Positions 1 through 12,715 of a stretch of 64,000 nt of DNA are shown here, piece by piece. The notes below the pieces were generated by a model. It saw nothing but the letters and a program-made list of their open reading frames with translations. It ran no database searches and was not told the DNA's origin. This DNA is from Glossina fuscipes. Taxonomy: Eukaryota > Arthropoda > Insecta > Diptera > Glossinidae. The stretch spans positions 937,309 to 1,001,308 of the forward strand of contig NW_023998422.1 in assembly GCF_014805625.2 (NCBI RefSeq), in the 5' to 3' direction. The translations under genes and the position numbers were made by a program. How positions within the stretch are numbered: the first letter of the stretch is position 1; every line of letters begins with the position of its first letter.

Positions 1-460
1 ATTTAATGTTGAGAGTCTTTTTTTTTCTGTCATCATCTAAAACGTTATTGTTATTAATTGTTTATGCCAATCTTGCGGGATAAGTCTGGCAAATGCTTGT
101 AACGCTTAAAAAAAAATAAATAAAGGAAAAACTGTTTGTTGAGTTTTCATAATAAGTCACTTTAGAGCCGCTTTGATAACATCAATCTCACCACGCCAGG
201 TTATAAAATATCAGAAAATGGAAAATAAAAAAAAATGGGAAATATTTAGTCGCTTGCTCTAAAGTGCATAGCATTCATTGTGGGGAGGATTTATTAAAAT
301 CCGTAGCACGCAAATGGCTTCTTCGTTCCATCTCGGAGAATTTCAATGTTTAAGATGCGCTGTATTGTATTTGAGCAATCATTTATAATGTCGATGAAAT
401 TGTTCAAAACATTGCCATAAACCGGCACATGCCATGCAGTAATTATTACACCCTACACTA
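1..460. other. AT-rich intergenic DNA, nothing recognised
   Basis: No open frame, RNA gene or repeat that I can name. The stretch is AT-rich with short homopolymer runs and ends where a family A dispersed repeat begins. Confidence 0.5.
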
Positions 461-1180
461 TCTGTGGTACAGGGTATATTAAGTTAGTCCGGACGTATGT
501 AACTTCCAGAAGGGCCTAAAGTAGACAGACGTCTTATTATACCTATCTAAGTCTATCTGTCTATCTGTCGGACCATGTATGTTTATGTTCAAGCTGCAGG
601 TCGCATTTTTTGAAATATTTTAATGAAATTTTAGTACACTTACTAACTTTCGCCCAAAGACGAACGCTGTTGAAATTGATTTGGATCGGTCTACTTTATC
701 GACCGCTCCTCACATAACGCCTAACATTTTCAAAAGTCATTATATGTAATTACAACTTTCAAAATTTCTCGGCAAAAGTGAGTAAGTAATAGTATTTCGA
801 CATTTTAAATTGGCGTGAAAACTATGGATCAGTTGGGGCAATTTTTTCAAGCAACTCTCATACAACCATTCCTTCGGAAACTAAAGCTTTACACGTTAAA
901 AAGGTCGAATGTCCAATATTTCATGGTGAAAATTGGCTCAATAATAGTAAATTGGCAAAGAGATCTATCTTAACGAATTTAGACTAAGTTGGTATATTTT
1001 TTGGATACCATCGCATATAAGGATTCTCATAAAACGTAAACCCTTACATGCCAAAAAGGACTAATTGTTAATTTTTTTGTGATGAACCGCCTGCTTATGA
1101 CAGTAATTAAACGAAAAAATTAGGTAAACCTAATTGGAACCAAATAGGTCTACTATATGATATCTCATGATATCTTAATA
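461..1180 (+). repeat. dispersed repeat family A, copy 1 (3' truncated)
   Basis: The head reads GGTACAGGGTATATTAAGTT, followed by a TATGTAAC segment, a CTGTCTATCTGTC tract and then the block TAAGTAATAGTATTTCGACA that recurs at about 12210, 17985 (inverted) and 38900. The characteristic hairpin tail of the family is missing here. It is non-coding. The layout (short fixed head, GTCY-rich tract, hairpin tail) is that of non-autonomous Helentron/mini-me-type elements of flies; this assignment is by architecture only. Confidence 0.7.
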
Positions 1181-1754
1181 ATTCATAGGAGCGTTTCAGC
1201 AAAAAAATTAACGGTAGGGAATTTGGGTCGCATTTGGATCTATTTTTGTTTTTTTTGGAACCCCACTTATGTTGGCGCTAAACTTTAACCTTCCAATATG
1301 TTGGCTCTGCATGAAAACAATATGTCCTTCTACCACCAAAACGAGCGAATAACTGCACTAAGCGGCGTCGTGAAGAGTAATATAACAGTCGGTGTTACCA
1401 GATTACAACGTTTTCACTTGTTTTTATGTAATTTATTAAATAAATTTACTTATATATAAGAATTTTTCATTATTTCAAGTACACTTTTACGAGAACAAGG
1501 CGTTCTTAACATATTAATTTAAATATAAAAAAAAAAGAGCGGGAAAGAAAAGCTCATGAATTGAATTAATAATAGCGGTAATACTAAGTTGGAAAGGAAA
1601 AAATGTCATAGGTGTTTGTGGTTTTAAAATCGTATAACTTCGGTAATAGTAATCTTATCAAGGCATACCAAGGTATCTTTAAAAGATGCCAATCCGTGGG
1701 CACTTGAAATAAAAAGCATTACGATATTTGTTAAAAATGATCAAAAATACTGTT
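1181..1754. other. AT-rich intergenic DNA
   Basis: No gene or nameable repeat seen. It contains A-rich runs near 1525 and leads into a mariner relic. Confidence 0.4.
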
Positions 1755-1960
1755 AATCAGCAATTTCACTTTGTCCGAGGCTTTAATGCTTCGCAAGCTT
1801 GTCACAAGCTTCGTGGTGTTTATGGAGGAAATGCTTTTTCCTAAATCGCCGAATGAAATGAATCGCTCGTTTCCGCTTTCGAAATTTCAATACTAAAGAT
1901 ATATCTCGATCTGGTAGCTCATGATTAACGGAGTCGATAGAAGTCCTTAAAAATTAAGAA
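1755..1960 (+). mobile_element. mariner-like transposase relic, N-terminal part
   Basis: Conceptual translation with frameshifts and stops gives QFHFVRGFNASQACHKLRG, then pieces equivalent to a second helix-turn-helix block (NFNTKDISRSG-like after one shift). This is the paired N-terminal DNA-binding region of mariner transposases. No DDE catalytic block follows. The element is dead: several stops lie within 200 nt. No terminal inverted repeats were identified. Confidence 0.55.
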
Positions 1961-2638
1961 AGACCGACATTGGTACGGAACCAAGATTGATTAAAACCCA
2001 ACTACTTACGGATAACTTCATATATAAGCACGATATTCGCCTACCATAGGAATAAAAAGTGAAAAATTTAATGGAAACAATTTCCATGTGGGAATCGCCT
2101 CTAAAGGAAAACAATATCGGACTAGTTTCAAAGGAACTAATAACAAGAGGATAATATCAGGAAATTTTAAGCAAAAAGATTGTGGATCAAGCTGAACAAA
2201 GGATTTATCCCACGCAATGTTTCAAGAGATCGCCAAAAGCCGAAAGAAATTGGCTAAGAAGTTTGCATGCATCCACTGCATAGGTTGGACTTTCCGCTAT
2301 CCGGCTACACTTTGCTTCGCTACCAACAAAACTCCCCCTTCGTTGAAAAGTTATTTAAGAATTTCTAGAAATACTACCACAAGGCCGTCAAGGTCAATCA
2401 AACTTCAGCTATTTGGGCCATTAAAAATTTCATTTAAAATATAAAAAAAATATATTTTGAACTTTAATGAAAAACGCTACGAAGTTTGTCCCTGAGTTAA
2501 TGGTTATTGCTTTGTAAAGAATATAAATCGAGATAAGTTATTTAGAAAATTTATTCATATCCACCTATCTTGCCGTTGGTTCAATAATGATGGCAGAGTT
2601 TTGTTTAAAACATAAAATCTTGCTTAAAATCTCTTTCT
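1961..2638. other. unresolved coding-like remnant
   Basis: A 75-codon open frame at 2217-2444 (+) is rich in Lys, Arg and Ser and ends in a run of A. It matches no family I know, and it does not continue the mariner transposase upstream. It may be residue of a second element inserted behind the mariner fragment. I do not call it a gene. Confidence 0.3.
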
Positions 2639-3533
2639 TTTTATACCCATCACCGAAGGATGGCGGGTATATTCAGTTTGTCGAAACGTTTGCAACGCCC
2701 AGAAGCAAGCATCAAAAATCTCACAAAATATATATATTCTCGTTCAACATCAAATTCTAAATCGATTTAATAATGTCTGCTTATGTGTCTGTCCGTCTGT
2801 ATTACGTCTGTTGTAAACATTTTCCTGGCCGCAAAAATGAAGCAATCGACTTCAAACTTGGCAGAAATATTGGAAATTTTTGCACGCAGATTTGCATTGA
2901 AAAGGCGCCAAATCGGTTAAAAGACACACTCGCAGCACCACATAAACGAAGAAGACCTCTGTTTTCAAAATTGATTTTCTGCTCATTGCTCATTAACTAT
3001 AGCAAATGAATGTAAAAAAAGTTGAACACATATTCTATGGGCGATGCTGTAACATCTGTGCATAAAAATGGGAAAAACTGACCACGCCCACTCAATATTA
3101 TAGCGTATCGAAGTTTAATTTTCTTTTCAATACCTTTATAACGCGCAAAAACAAGCTTCAAAAACCCTATAAAGTATTCAAGTTCTTGGCCATTTTCAAA
3201 TCTTGAACATGCTCTTGAACATGTCCCCCGGTCCATCTATCTGTTTGCGAAACTTTGTAGTATTTGTGGTAAATGTTCTCCCGTTAGCGAAAGGGAAGAT
3301 ATCGCCTAAAAATTTCCAAAAAAAAATTTTGAAACGACACGCCTACAACGTTCACATGCCTCTACGGCAAAAACTTTTATTTTGAAAATAGAAGAAATCA
3401 ACTGCATCCACTCCACACTATAGAGGATAAGAATTTTGTTCTTTTGCTTCTTTTGTTTTTTTTTTTTAAGATAACGGTAATGGTTGTAAAAGATTCGGTC
3501 ATGACCGAATATAATTTTCTTACTTGTTTTTTT
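2639..3533 (+). repeat. dispersed repeat family B, copy 1 (nearly full length)
   Basis: The head is TATACCCATCACCGAAGGAT and is followed by a TA-rich tract, ATCGATTTAA, a GTCTGTCCGTCTGT tract, several conserved blocks, and the perfect palindrome ATTCGGTCATGACCGAAT at about 3495-3512, ending TTTTCTTACTTGTTTT. This matches dipteran mini-me/DINE-1 (Helentron-associated) elements, which carry TA and GTCY proto-microsatellites. Open frames inside it (2773-3009, 3203-3385) are accidental. This is the best reference copy in the window. Confidence 0.8.
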
Positions 3534-4912
3534 TTTGTTTTTTACGTTCGTTTGCGATTGACAAACTTGTGATTTTGGGCTTCCTTTTCTAATAATGTGC
3601 CTTTAAATTGCAAGTGCTTCTCAGGTATAAAGCATGTTGTTCTTCGTGTTTTATGCTACATATTTTGTTACAACAATACCTTATAAGATAAACATACACA
3701 TTACGACATACATTATTTGTCTGTGAAGAATGATCCTTTGTATTTTATAATCTTGAAGTGAATGCATGTGTACCTTGATGAAAACAACAAAACCAAAGAA
3801 ACGATGGGACGGTTAGTAATGAATTCGATTTAAGCCAAAACATCGTTTCTTCGTTGTTTTATTAGAAAAATTTAAAACAATGGCAGTAAATAAAAAAATC
3901 TTTTTAAAGCAGCACTCAATAATAAAGTTGGATTCGCCTAAATATACATCCGGTCTATAAAAGAGCGTCAAATTGTCTTATCTTGAATCATTTTTCTCGA
4001 TTCTATCGAAGTTTCGTCTCGTAGTGGTCGTGTTTTGAAAAAATACTTTTTATAGTTTTTAGCAATCAATATTAACATATTTAATTGCAGGGCAGGGTTG
4101 GGGAAAAGCAATAAAAAGCTGCGCCCACTCAGTGTCGATTTAATCATTAATCAAGATATTCAGAAATAGCTAAGCATTTAATTTTAAATAATTGGAAATT
4201 ATTTTGTAAAATTTATGGAGCAACTTGCTCCATGGAAATGTTCATTTCACTTCAAGTTTACGATTTATAGCTTTTAGAGAATTTTTCATCGCCACATGTA
4301 GACAAATGCTTGAATAACAAACGCATGCATATACTTATATTATTCTAAGACATCAGAGTTACTTCACATATTTTTAATCATCGTTCGTCTGTCTATTCAT
4401 CTAATGATCAAGTTCTTGATCACTCCGCTATCGTATAGTTGGATAAACTCAAAAAGATGAAAGTAAAACTTTTCCTTTGAACCCATTATACCCTTTCCGA
4501 TCGCTTTCAATAATCTCAAGCTTGCAATGTGCTGCTGTAACTGAATTTTAAACGACGCACTGTAACTGAATTACACCTTGGACACCTCTTGATTTACTTA
4601 TTAATATTATATTCGATTAAGTGTATAATGAAAAAAGCAGTCATAAGGATTGTCGCTTCAAGCACCATTACGATTATGTACTCAAAATATTTACGCACGC
4701 TTGTGTTCTCTTATTTGCTTTTAATTTATTATGCAAGGAGCATTCGATGAAATAATGATAAACAAATAAATGGCAACACATCCTGACTCATCGAAGGGCG
4801 GGTGGGAGATGTTATCCAATAAATAAAACACAAGTGCACAATGCCGTCCTTTCAAACCGACTTGTGATTAAGATTTTCCAAACGTGCTATTAAAGCATGA
4901 CAATAGAAATTA
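3534..4912. other. intergenic DNA without recognised features
   Basis: AT-rich, no plausible exon pairs or RNA genes. The runs of T around 3525-3545 border the family B tail. Confidence 0.4.
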
Positions 4913-4914
4913 CT

Positions 4915-4977
4915 TTATATATATATATATATATTGGTATATATATATATATATAGTTGTATATATATATATATATA
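4915..4977. repeat. (TA)n microsatellite, three interrupted blocks
   Basis: Three TA tracts are separated by GG and GTTG interruptions. In one frame this translates into YIYIYI, which creates a spurious 119-codon ORF (4884-5243). Confidence 0.9.
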
Positions 4978-5134
4978 GTAGACGTAGTAAATTCCATTTT
5001 TTTTTTTTTTGGATATCTATATATTTCAGAGATACCAGAGACGATTGCTTATGTTTTCAAAATTCGATAATTTCAACAATGTCCCATTTTGATATAAGTA
5101 AAACATTATATAATAAGGCGTCAATTAAAAGCAA

Positions 5135-5985
5135 AACACGTAAGAAAAGTAAATTCGGTCGGGATCGAATCTTTTATACCCATCACCGTCTACCCCCAGA
5201 AAAGACAAGAAAACTAAAAGAACACAATTCTCATTCTCTGTAAAATGGAGTGGGCGCGGCGGTTTTTTTTCTATTTTCGAAATAAAAGTTTTTCTCGTTT
5301 AAGCACATGGGCGTTGTAGACGTGTCTTTTGAAAAGTTTTTTTGCGAATTCGTAGGCGATATCTTCATTTTCGCTAAAGGGAGAATGTTTACCACACATA
5401 CTACAAAGTTACGCAAACAACCAGGTGGACAGACAAACAGACGGACTTGTTTAGGTGCATTCAAGATTTGAAACCGGCCAAGACTTTGAATGCTTTATGG
5501 GATTTTTAAAGTTTTTTTCTGCCCATTATAAAAATATTGAAAAGAAAATTAGGCTTCGATACCGTATAATATTGAGCAGGCGTGGTCAACCTTTCCATTT
5601 TTGTACAGATGCTACATCATGGCCAATAGAATATGCGTTCAAGTTTTTGTAGAATCATGAATAAAGAGCAAAAAAGCCAATTTTCCCTTTTTTTTTTGAA
5701 AAAGAGAGGTTTTCTTAGTTTACACGTGCCGTGCGAACCTGCGTGCAAGAACTTCCAATGTTTCTGCCAAATTTGAAGTCGATAGCTTTATTTTTGCAAC
5801 GAGAAGAATGTTTACAACAGACATTACACAGACGGACACACGGACAGACGGACATTCTTAAATCGATTTAAGATTTGAGGCCGAGCAAGAATATATATAC
5901 TTTGTAGCGTCTCTGATGGTTGCTTCTGAGTGTTACAAAGGTTTTGACAAAATGAATAAACCCGTCATCCTTCAATAAACACACA
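5135..5985 (-). repeat. dispersed repeat family B, copy 2 (inverted)
   Basis: Reverse orientation: the tail (AAATTCGGTCGGGATCGAAT) is at 5150-5175 and the head (CATCCTTC...) is at about 5970. It contains ACACGGACAGACGGACATTC, the complement of the GTCY tract, and AAATCGATTTAAG. Several segments match copy 1 in inverted orientation. Confidence 0.75.
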
Positions 5986-6204
5986 AAACTATATTCTTCT
6001 GTAAACGAATATTCCATGCCAATAACCTTTGTCTTAAAACAGCGAACAAAAATTTATGCATGACCAATCACTCAGACATAGCCCTCTGGAACACGGCAAT
6101 ACTCAGAAAGACGCAGAGAAAGAAAAAGAGAGTGACTGGAATCTACTTCTCAACACTCATTGCATTATGAGTGCGCTTTTTGGCCGATATGACAACTTGA
6201 ACTT

Positions 6205-6420
6205 AAACATCTCCAGGTTTTTTACCGAATTTAAGATCGATACCTTTCCAATCAGGAGTATGTTTACCAAAGGCAATTAAAAGGCAGACGGCTTCAATCG
6301 ATTCAGAATTTCATGCTGATCAAAAATACGCATTCTTTAGCTTTTTTCCAAGCCTTGGAAATGTTTTTTTAGCAATATCCTCCTCTCTCCAACCCTCCAT
6401 TCTTTCGAAAGTGGATATAA
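6205..6420 (-). repeat. family B fragment (inverted)
   Basis: A partial, diverged copy with the segments GAATTTAAGATCGATACCTT, GTATGTTTACCA and AATCGATTCAGAATTTCATG in the order seen in the inverted family B copies. The 74-codon frame at 6056-6280 overlaps it and is not a gene. Confidence 0.5.
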
Positions 6421-7415
6421 AAAAGGATAGATTAATTTGATTTTTTAAACCTGTACCGTGTTCCGGTGTATCTATATTTGTGCACCGTCCCCATGTTCCA
6501 AAAATTTATATAAAAAACTTGTAGTTAATTTTCACCACAGTTTACATTTAAAAAACTTTAATATATTTCGCTCAATAATACGAAATAATACGGAGCTCAA
6601 ACGAGCATCACAAAAAATATGCGCCTATTGACACGAGCCTAACTAAGCGAAAATAATTTGTTCATTCAAGTTTATTGAAACGACTAAATGCTTAAAAACT
6701 AAACCTAAAGGAAACCAGCTGCTATTCTACGTACGCAGTGCATTTGTAATAGGAGAACCTATTACAATAAATTAAACGCTTATAAAAATGCACAGTAAAC
6801 TTAATCTACCCTTGTACGTACATTCAGTAAGAACAAGCAAACAAAAAAAATTTTATTAACATCGGAGCGAATCTCTGACACCCATCAAATTACTGAAATT
6901 GTAACTAATTCGTTAGTTGAGGGCGCTTTACTTAATCGAACGAATGTTTTCTGCATCGGCCTAGGGAAACACTTATGCAACGTGTCGCTAGATGTCTCTA
7001 AACATTTGCGAACTTGTACATGGATCACGCTAGATCTCTCTTCGACTGAAGTTTTAAATTGTGTAAATTTTAAAGCAATATCTGCTGTCTGCTTAGACTT
7101 GTTCTTCTTCTTCTTCTGTTTTTCTTGTTCTTACGACATCCAACGAGAGTATATGCGACTGCAAATACGCAAGAGCGACCCGGGCTTAATAACTACATGG
7201 GTTCTACGTGGGATTTGCAACGCTTTCAGTTATCATCCGGAGACTATCCCAAATAGGAATTTGTGCGGACTCTGCGAAAGGCGGCTGAACCACATTTTTT
7301 GTGATTTTACGGCTATCAGTGGAATTATATACCGACTGCTTGCGGCTGCATTCAGGCTTTAGTGCTTCGAGTCAAAGGAGTAGGCAAGATAAGCAACAAA
7401 CTGTGTGACTAGCAG
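6421..7415. other. intergenic DNA with an unsupported 126-codon frame
   Basis: The frame 6982-7362 (+) has no known motif. It contains a CTT-repeat-derived run of Phe and Cys, and no splice partners were seen. The rest is AT-rich and featureless. Confidence 0.35.
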
Positions 7416-7912
7416 CACAATAGGTCTGCTAGGCAAAATTAGAATAACAATTAGAGTCCACTTTGATAAAATTTCAATTTTTAATTTTTATGACCATCAG
7501 CATTCCAATAATAGACGACTGGGAAGACAGGGATATTAATAGACACCCGGACAATGTTAAATCAGCTGAGAATGGTATGCATTTATTTTCAAGTGCGGAC
7601 TTTGGGTTTCGTAAATGGAAAGACAAATTTATGTTATATAAGCGTCAAAGAAGCATGTCGGATACGCAAGAAACTTAGGCCAACACAATAGATCTTCTAG
7701 GCCCTTTAGAAAAGTTATAATTACATTACTATTAGAAGTCTATTTATATAAAATTTCCGTTTTTAGCTTTTATGATCATGAGCATTCCAATAGTAGATAA
7801 CAGGGACAGACGGACAAAGTTAAATCGACTCAGAATGTTATGCTAAACATATATTTTCAACTGCGGACTCTGGGTTTAGTAAATGGAAAGACAAATTTAT
7901 ATTATCTCTTTA
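7416..7912 (+). repeat. two tandem copies of a ~270 bp unit
   Basis: The segment 7463-7640 is repeated at 7745-7910 with moderate divergence. Both copies share AGCATTCCAATA, a GTAGAT/ATAGAC block, and the phrase AAATGGAAAGACAAATTTAT. Upstream flanks (AATAGGTCTGCTAGG and AATAGATCTTCTAGG) also match, so the duplicated unit is longer than the obvious core. It is non-coding and its origin is unknown. Confidence 0.65.
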
Positions 7913-8638
7913 TCTCTCTTTAGTGGGTATCAAATGTACATGCGTACGCATAGAGTTTGTATCGAAAAGTTAATAAATTATGAAAAAATTTAAATAACTA
8001 AAATAGGTTATAAAAAAAAATTATTCGAGCGTTGTCAACTTTTTTAATAGTACTTAAAGAAATTATGGAGCCAATGTTAGATGCTTAGTGTGATGTAAAT
8101 ATTGCCACAAATTCAGTTTTAGGAAAGACAAACGGTGCTCAGGAGCTCATGGCTCTTCGATTGAAAGTAATAGTAATTAGACGATGCAGCATATGGTGGC
8201 TGAAATAGCAAAGATCGTGATATGATTCTTTCAGCGCCTCTTTGAGGGATTTTGCATTATATTGTCTGATGCTCTTAAGCTGAAATATTACCCTATCACG
8301 TCTTTTTAGATGTGAAGTTGATTTTTTCTTTGACGTGCCATTGAATTGCACATGTTCCTAAGTGAGAATGCCGATGTGTTTGAGAAGCTGCACTGATCTT
8401 ATAAAATAAAGAGGATAATCTTGGACCCATAGATATAACTGGTGTCGACTGGTCATTGCTTTTGCTATCACACTGCATGTATTGTTCATCATCAGTAAAG
8501 AAATTTCAATTTTTATAAGTTTCTATTTAAGTGGCTTTCCTGATCCGATGTTTCGGGTAAATTTAAAAGCTTGACCTTATTAAACTTTGCATGCATATCT
8601 AGGCACGACGATAACGCAATACGACAAAGATAATTTTT
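7913..8638. other. intergenic DNA, nothing recognised
   Basis: Short frames on the minus strand (8139-8351, 8296-8478) have no motif or splice support and overlap each other in different frames. Confidence 0.35.
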
Positions 8639-8905
8639 GGCTTGAAGACTGGAATGCACGAAGCTAAACGTCTTAGTTCTGAATCAAATATCGTGAACGT
8701 CACGAGGGAAGGATTACCTTTCTCCTAGCAGTACAATCGATTGGCTATCAAGAAAAAAACTTGGGAGAGTGTAATGCGACAAGCTAAGTTTGTTAATTCT
8801 AAACTATATACGGCAAAGGTCAAGATGGGGTTTTTTTTTTAACAATCCCTTTGACATGGATGTCAAATAAAACGATTTGGAGAGTAGAACGTGAAGTGTG
8901 ATTGA
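8639..8905. repeat. degenerate tandem repeat, period ~120 bp
   Basis: The blocks at 8639-8712 and 8760-8830 align end to end (CTTG..GA.TG.AATGC.A.AAGCTAA, then TTCT.AA...ATA, then AGGTCAAGATGGGG or its variant). A third, weaker unit may start near 8870. The unit has no recognised identity. Confidence 0.4.
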
Positions 8906-9479
8906 CTAAAACGTATAAAATAAGTTATATAAAAAACAAAAAGACAAAAGTTAAAAAAAACCGATTTCTTATAAACTAAAATCCGAAGTGCCCAAAGCTT
9001 TTACATATAGTTCCATTAAAGCGACTGGGATAAACTTTATTTTCCTCCTTTTGGTTCTATGAAAAATAATTTTTTATAGAATTTGTTTTGCTTTTAAAGG
9101 AACTTTCCATAAAAAAAAATAGATTTTCTTCAGTTCTCCGGAACCATTTCAATGGCACTTGAAAGCTTTAGAAATCGTTGCCCACTTACCTTTTGCAATC
9201 TCCCGTTGGATTTAATAGGGATCTACATTGATTAGTGTTATATATAATAACCACAATTTTCCTATGGCGATCCCATAGCATATCTTCTCATTCTGGTATT
9301 TTTCCTGAGCAAAAAAATAAAGCTTTGCACGAAAAGCTTAATTTAATGCTCAAAAAAACCATTTTGCCTATCCCTGGGCAAGAGCACATACACGGCGGCT
9401 TGAAGTCCGAATGTAATGCTTTCACATTCAGTACTTTATAACTTTATTAACTTTCTCGTCTCTATATTTTGTAAAAACA

Positions 9480-10060
9480 TAAATGGGAAGCGCTATAAAT
9501 CGTGGGTAACCCATTTTTTTTGTTGTGTTACTTGGTACGCTTCACCAAGCCTGCGATATAATCGATTTATTAGCTGGACAGACGGGAAAGCCTGGCGATA
9601 AGGTAGCGTCAAGAAATTTCCAATACCGAACAACATCGTTAAGAGGTATGCACATCCAGTGTTAAATTTCGACGTAGATCCCCCCCAAAAGACCGCAGTG
9701 CAAACAGCAAAGAAAGTTTTTGAACGGATTCGATAGTGAGGCATTCACCAAGTCATCGCAACACATTCTATAACTGATCTAATACGGCTAGTAAGGGTTA
9801 AGAAATTTCCTTGGCCATCACTTCACAAAGTGCGGAATGATCTTTGCTTTAGTGGCTACGTACTCAATGCATAGATTAAAGCGCAATGAACTATCGAGCA
9901 TAACACAAAGACCAGAAAGAGAGGGTAAATAGTCCGAGCGGACATGATGAATTATGTAGCCTGTGTACCGAGATCAATCAGATTGCAAAGCGCAGGACAT
10001 TTCCCGACGTTTTCAACGCCGGAAACAGCTTGACATCGTTTACGTGAGAATGAATGAAAT
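9480..10060 (-). mobile_element. LINE (jockey/CR1-like) reverse-transcriptase relic
   Basis: Read on the minus strand with frameshifts, the segment gives DVKLFPALKTSGNVLRF near 10050, matching the block after the RT catalytic aspartates (D.KLF....S..D...LQ.DL). Further down it gives SVIECVAMTW and ESVQKLSLLFALRS, matching the post-RT motif (I.SVQKKFLLFALR) of jockey/CR1-type non-LTR elements. Many stops and shifts show that it is long dead. The 83-codon frame 9493-9744 (-) lies inside it and is not an independent gene. Confidence 0.6.
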
Positions 10061-11879
10061 GAAAAGAAATATCGTGAACTTGATGCTTTACATACGAAAG
10101 CGTGAGAAAACTTTAAGAAAATTTATAAGTGGATGAGGCGGGGGGAACTCAAATCAATCAATTTTGAAAATAGCTCGACACACCAGCGTAAAGATGATTA
10201 GAAAATTCTTGTTGTGTTTGGAATATCATTACTACAGAAAATTTAACTTGGAGAACAGTCTAAAATAGAAGCTTGTTCAGAAACTTGTAATAAAATTCTG
10301 AATATTGCTAAGCCAAATAGCACACACTCACGCATGCAGTATCCAATGCTCGGAAAGAAGAAAACTAACAGCTTTAACACGTTAAATAGCACATATTTAC
10401 CGTTGGCAAGAAGTTCGACTTATATCTTCTTCTATGCAGAGCACTTAATTGCAACTTGCTGAATTAAACGGAAGCACGTGTTTCAAATTGGTGAATGAAA
10501 TCACCCTTTACATGCAACAAGTGTTGGTTTCATTATTAAATGGTGTTCAGGCACATGCGCATGCTATTCAGATTCTAAAGTTCGCAAAAAAAAAAAAAAA
10601 ATCACTAACGTATTTCTACCATCCGCAAGCAGCAAACAAGTTTAGTCTTCAGAGCGCTTCCAAACAATTCGAATGGCTAAAGTGCAAAGCAAACTATTAT
10701 TATTTCAAGATAAAATATATATATTTATATAAAAATATATATATATATATCATGTATCTATATATATGATATGTACATAGGTACTGGTGTTATATATCAC
10801 TTTGCAAAAATAGTTATCAACCGGAAATGTAAAAATCTTTTAAACCTCTTCATGATAGTTAAATGCGTTCAATAAGTAATTAAAATGTAATTAATTTGCA
10901 ATAAAACTTAAAAATCGGAAAATGAATGAAGAATAAAATTCGATTTGCAATTAATCTAAAGTTAATTTGTTTTCAATATTTTCATACCATGACAGATGGA
11001 TTTGTGATGTAAAATATATAAAATAATAAATTACATAACGAAATAATGTTTAATTAAATATTAAATTTACATATAAAAATATAAAAAAAATTATTCAATT
11101 AATTTTTTAATTCATATATAATGAAAAATAAATACAATATTTAATTGAATTTTAAATTTATTTGTAATGCAAAAAAAATCAAAGACAATTTTTGATTATA
11201 TAAAACTAACTGTTTACCATAAAAATTAAAAAAGAATATGATCAGACATCATATGCTATCAAGCTGTAACCACCTTCTTCCTAACATACTTCGTAAAAAA
11301 ATTTTTAATTAAATGTAACGTTAGAGAAGTGGTCTAGTCCAATTAATTTTTTTTTTTTTTTTGGTCAAATCCATGTACCAAAGTGCTTTGCGGTATTGTA
11401 TAGTTATGAAAAATAAATAAAAAATAAATAAATTTAAAAAAATAAAATTGTTTTAACACTCAGTTACATGCACGAAAATGAAAGAGGGACAGACTCAAAT
11501 CAATTCAAGAAATTCTTCAAAGTCAATCAGTGTAATAAAAAGTCCGCCTTCCTTACGTCGACCTGATTGATGAATAGACCCTCACATATTCATTACACCC
11601 GATATTAAAAATTATCAACGATTTATTTTTCGCTTATAAACAATAGCGAGAGTGAAGTGAGAGAAGAAAATCTTTTTTCTTACATAAAAATATATATTTA
11701 TATTTAAACAAAATTATATATAAAATTAAATAAAAAAAAAAATAAAATGAATATATTAAAGAATTTCAAAAAGTATTAAAAGTTTTTATGCATCATACGC
11801 TAAAATACAAAAAAGGTAAGCTAATGAAGCCATTGGACTCACACCTCATTTATAAAGATTTTAATCCTTGTCTTTATAC
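10061..11879. other. AT-rich intergenic DNA
   Basis: It contains an A-run at about 10585, TA-rich sequence at 10710-10775, and very AT-rich sequence from 10850 to 11800. The 106-codon frame 10449-10769 runs into the TA tract and is spurious. No gene seen. Confidence 0.45.
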
Positions 11880-12715
11880 CTTACACCAATTGTTTTACAG
11901 GATGTATTTAGTTAGTACTGACGTGTGAACCACGCAAAAGGGCTTATGATAGATTTGGATTTCATTATACCGATCGATTCAGAATCAGAATTGTCTAAAT
12001 TGATCTGAACTTGTCTGCCCGTCTATCCGGGTAACTTTGTGTTCCAGCTACAGGTTGATGATATTTGATACACTGACGTGTTTTGACCCAAGGATGAATG
12101 CTATTGAAAATGGTTCGGATCGGTTCACTTTTTCGATCAATCCCCACATAGCATCCTATTCTGTAAAGTTGTTATATGGAAAAAAATTGCAATTCTAGGC
12201 AAAAGTGTCTAAGTAATAGTATTTCGACATTCTAAATTGATGTGAAAGCTTTAGACCAACTGGAGCAATTTTTTGAATCCCTCTTGTAACCGATCCGACG
12301 AAAACTGAATCTTTACATAGTCAAACGGTAGAATTTTTAATATTTGATTGTGCAAATTTATCATAATAGTAAGTTAGCACAAAATAGTTAACAGTACCAA
12401 CATTTGGACCTACTAAGCCTATTTTTGGATACTGCCCCATGTAAGCTTTAAACTTGCAATACAATTTTAATATGTTATGATGCAAATGAACCCATAACAG
12501 TAAACCTCAATTTTTAAACCTCTTGGGTACAACCATTCTAACGGAATGCAAGACTTCATTTGCAAAGAGGTCCAATTTTCAATATACAGTCCCACAATAC
12601 TATGTTACTATAAAAACATGGTGTAATTTTTGTGATCTATGGCAAGAAGAGGAATTCTGTTAGATGATATGGTGTAGGGTATTTAAAAGTCGGCCTAGCC
12701 CGACTGTTTTTTCAC
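11880..12715 (+). repeat. dispersed repeat family A, copy 2 (nearly full length)
   Basis: Head near TTTTACAGGATGTATTTAGT, then the GTCTGCCCGTCTATCC tract, then TAAGTAATAGTATTTCGACA, ending with GTCGGCCTAGCCCGAC at about 12692-12707, which can form a short hairpin. This is the best single-orientation copy of family A. Confidence 0.7.

Noticed and set aside
4884..5243. 119-codon plus-strand frame
   Set aside because: Its first third is a translated TA microsatellite and the rest is an inverted family B repeat.
6982..7362. 126-codon plus-strand frame
   Set aside because: No recognised motif, no splice support, and a Phe/Cys run from a CTT repeat.
10449..10769. 106-codon plus-strand frame
   Set aside because: Runs through an A-run and a TA tract; no motif or splice partner.
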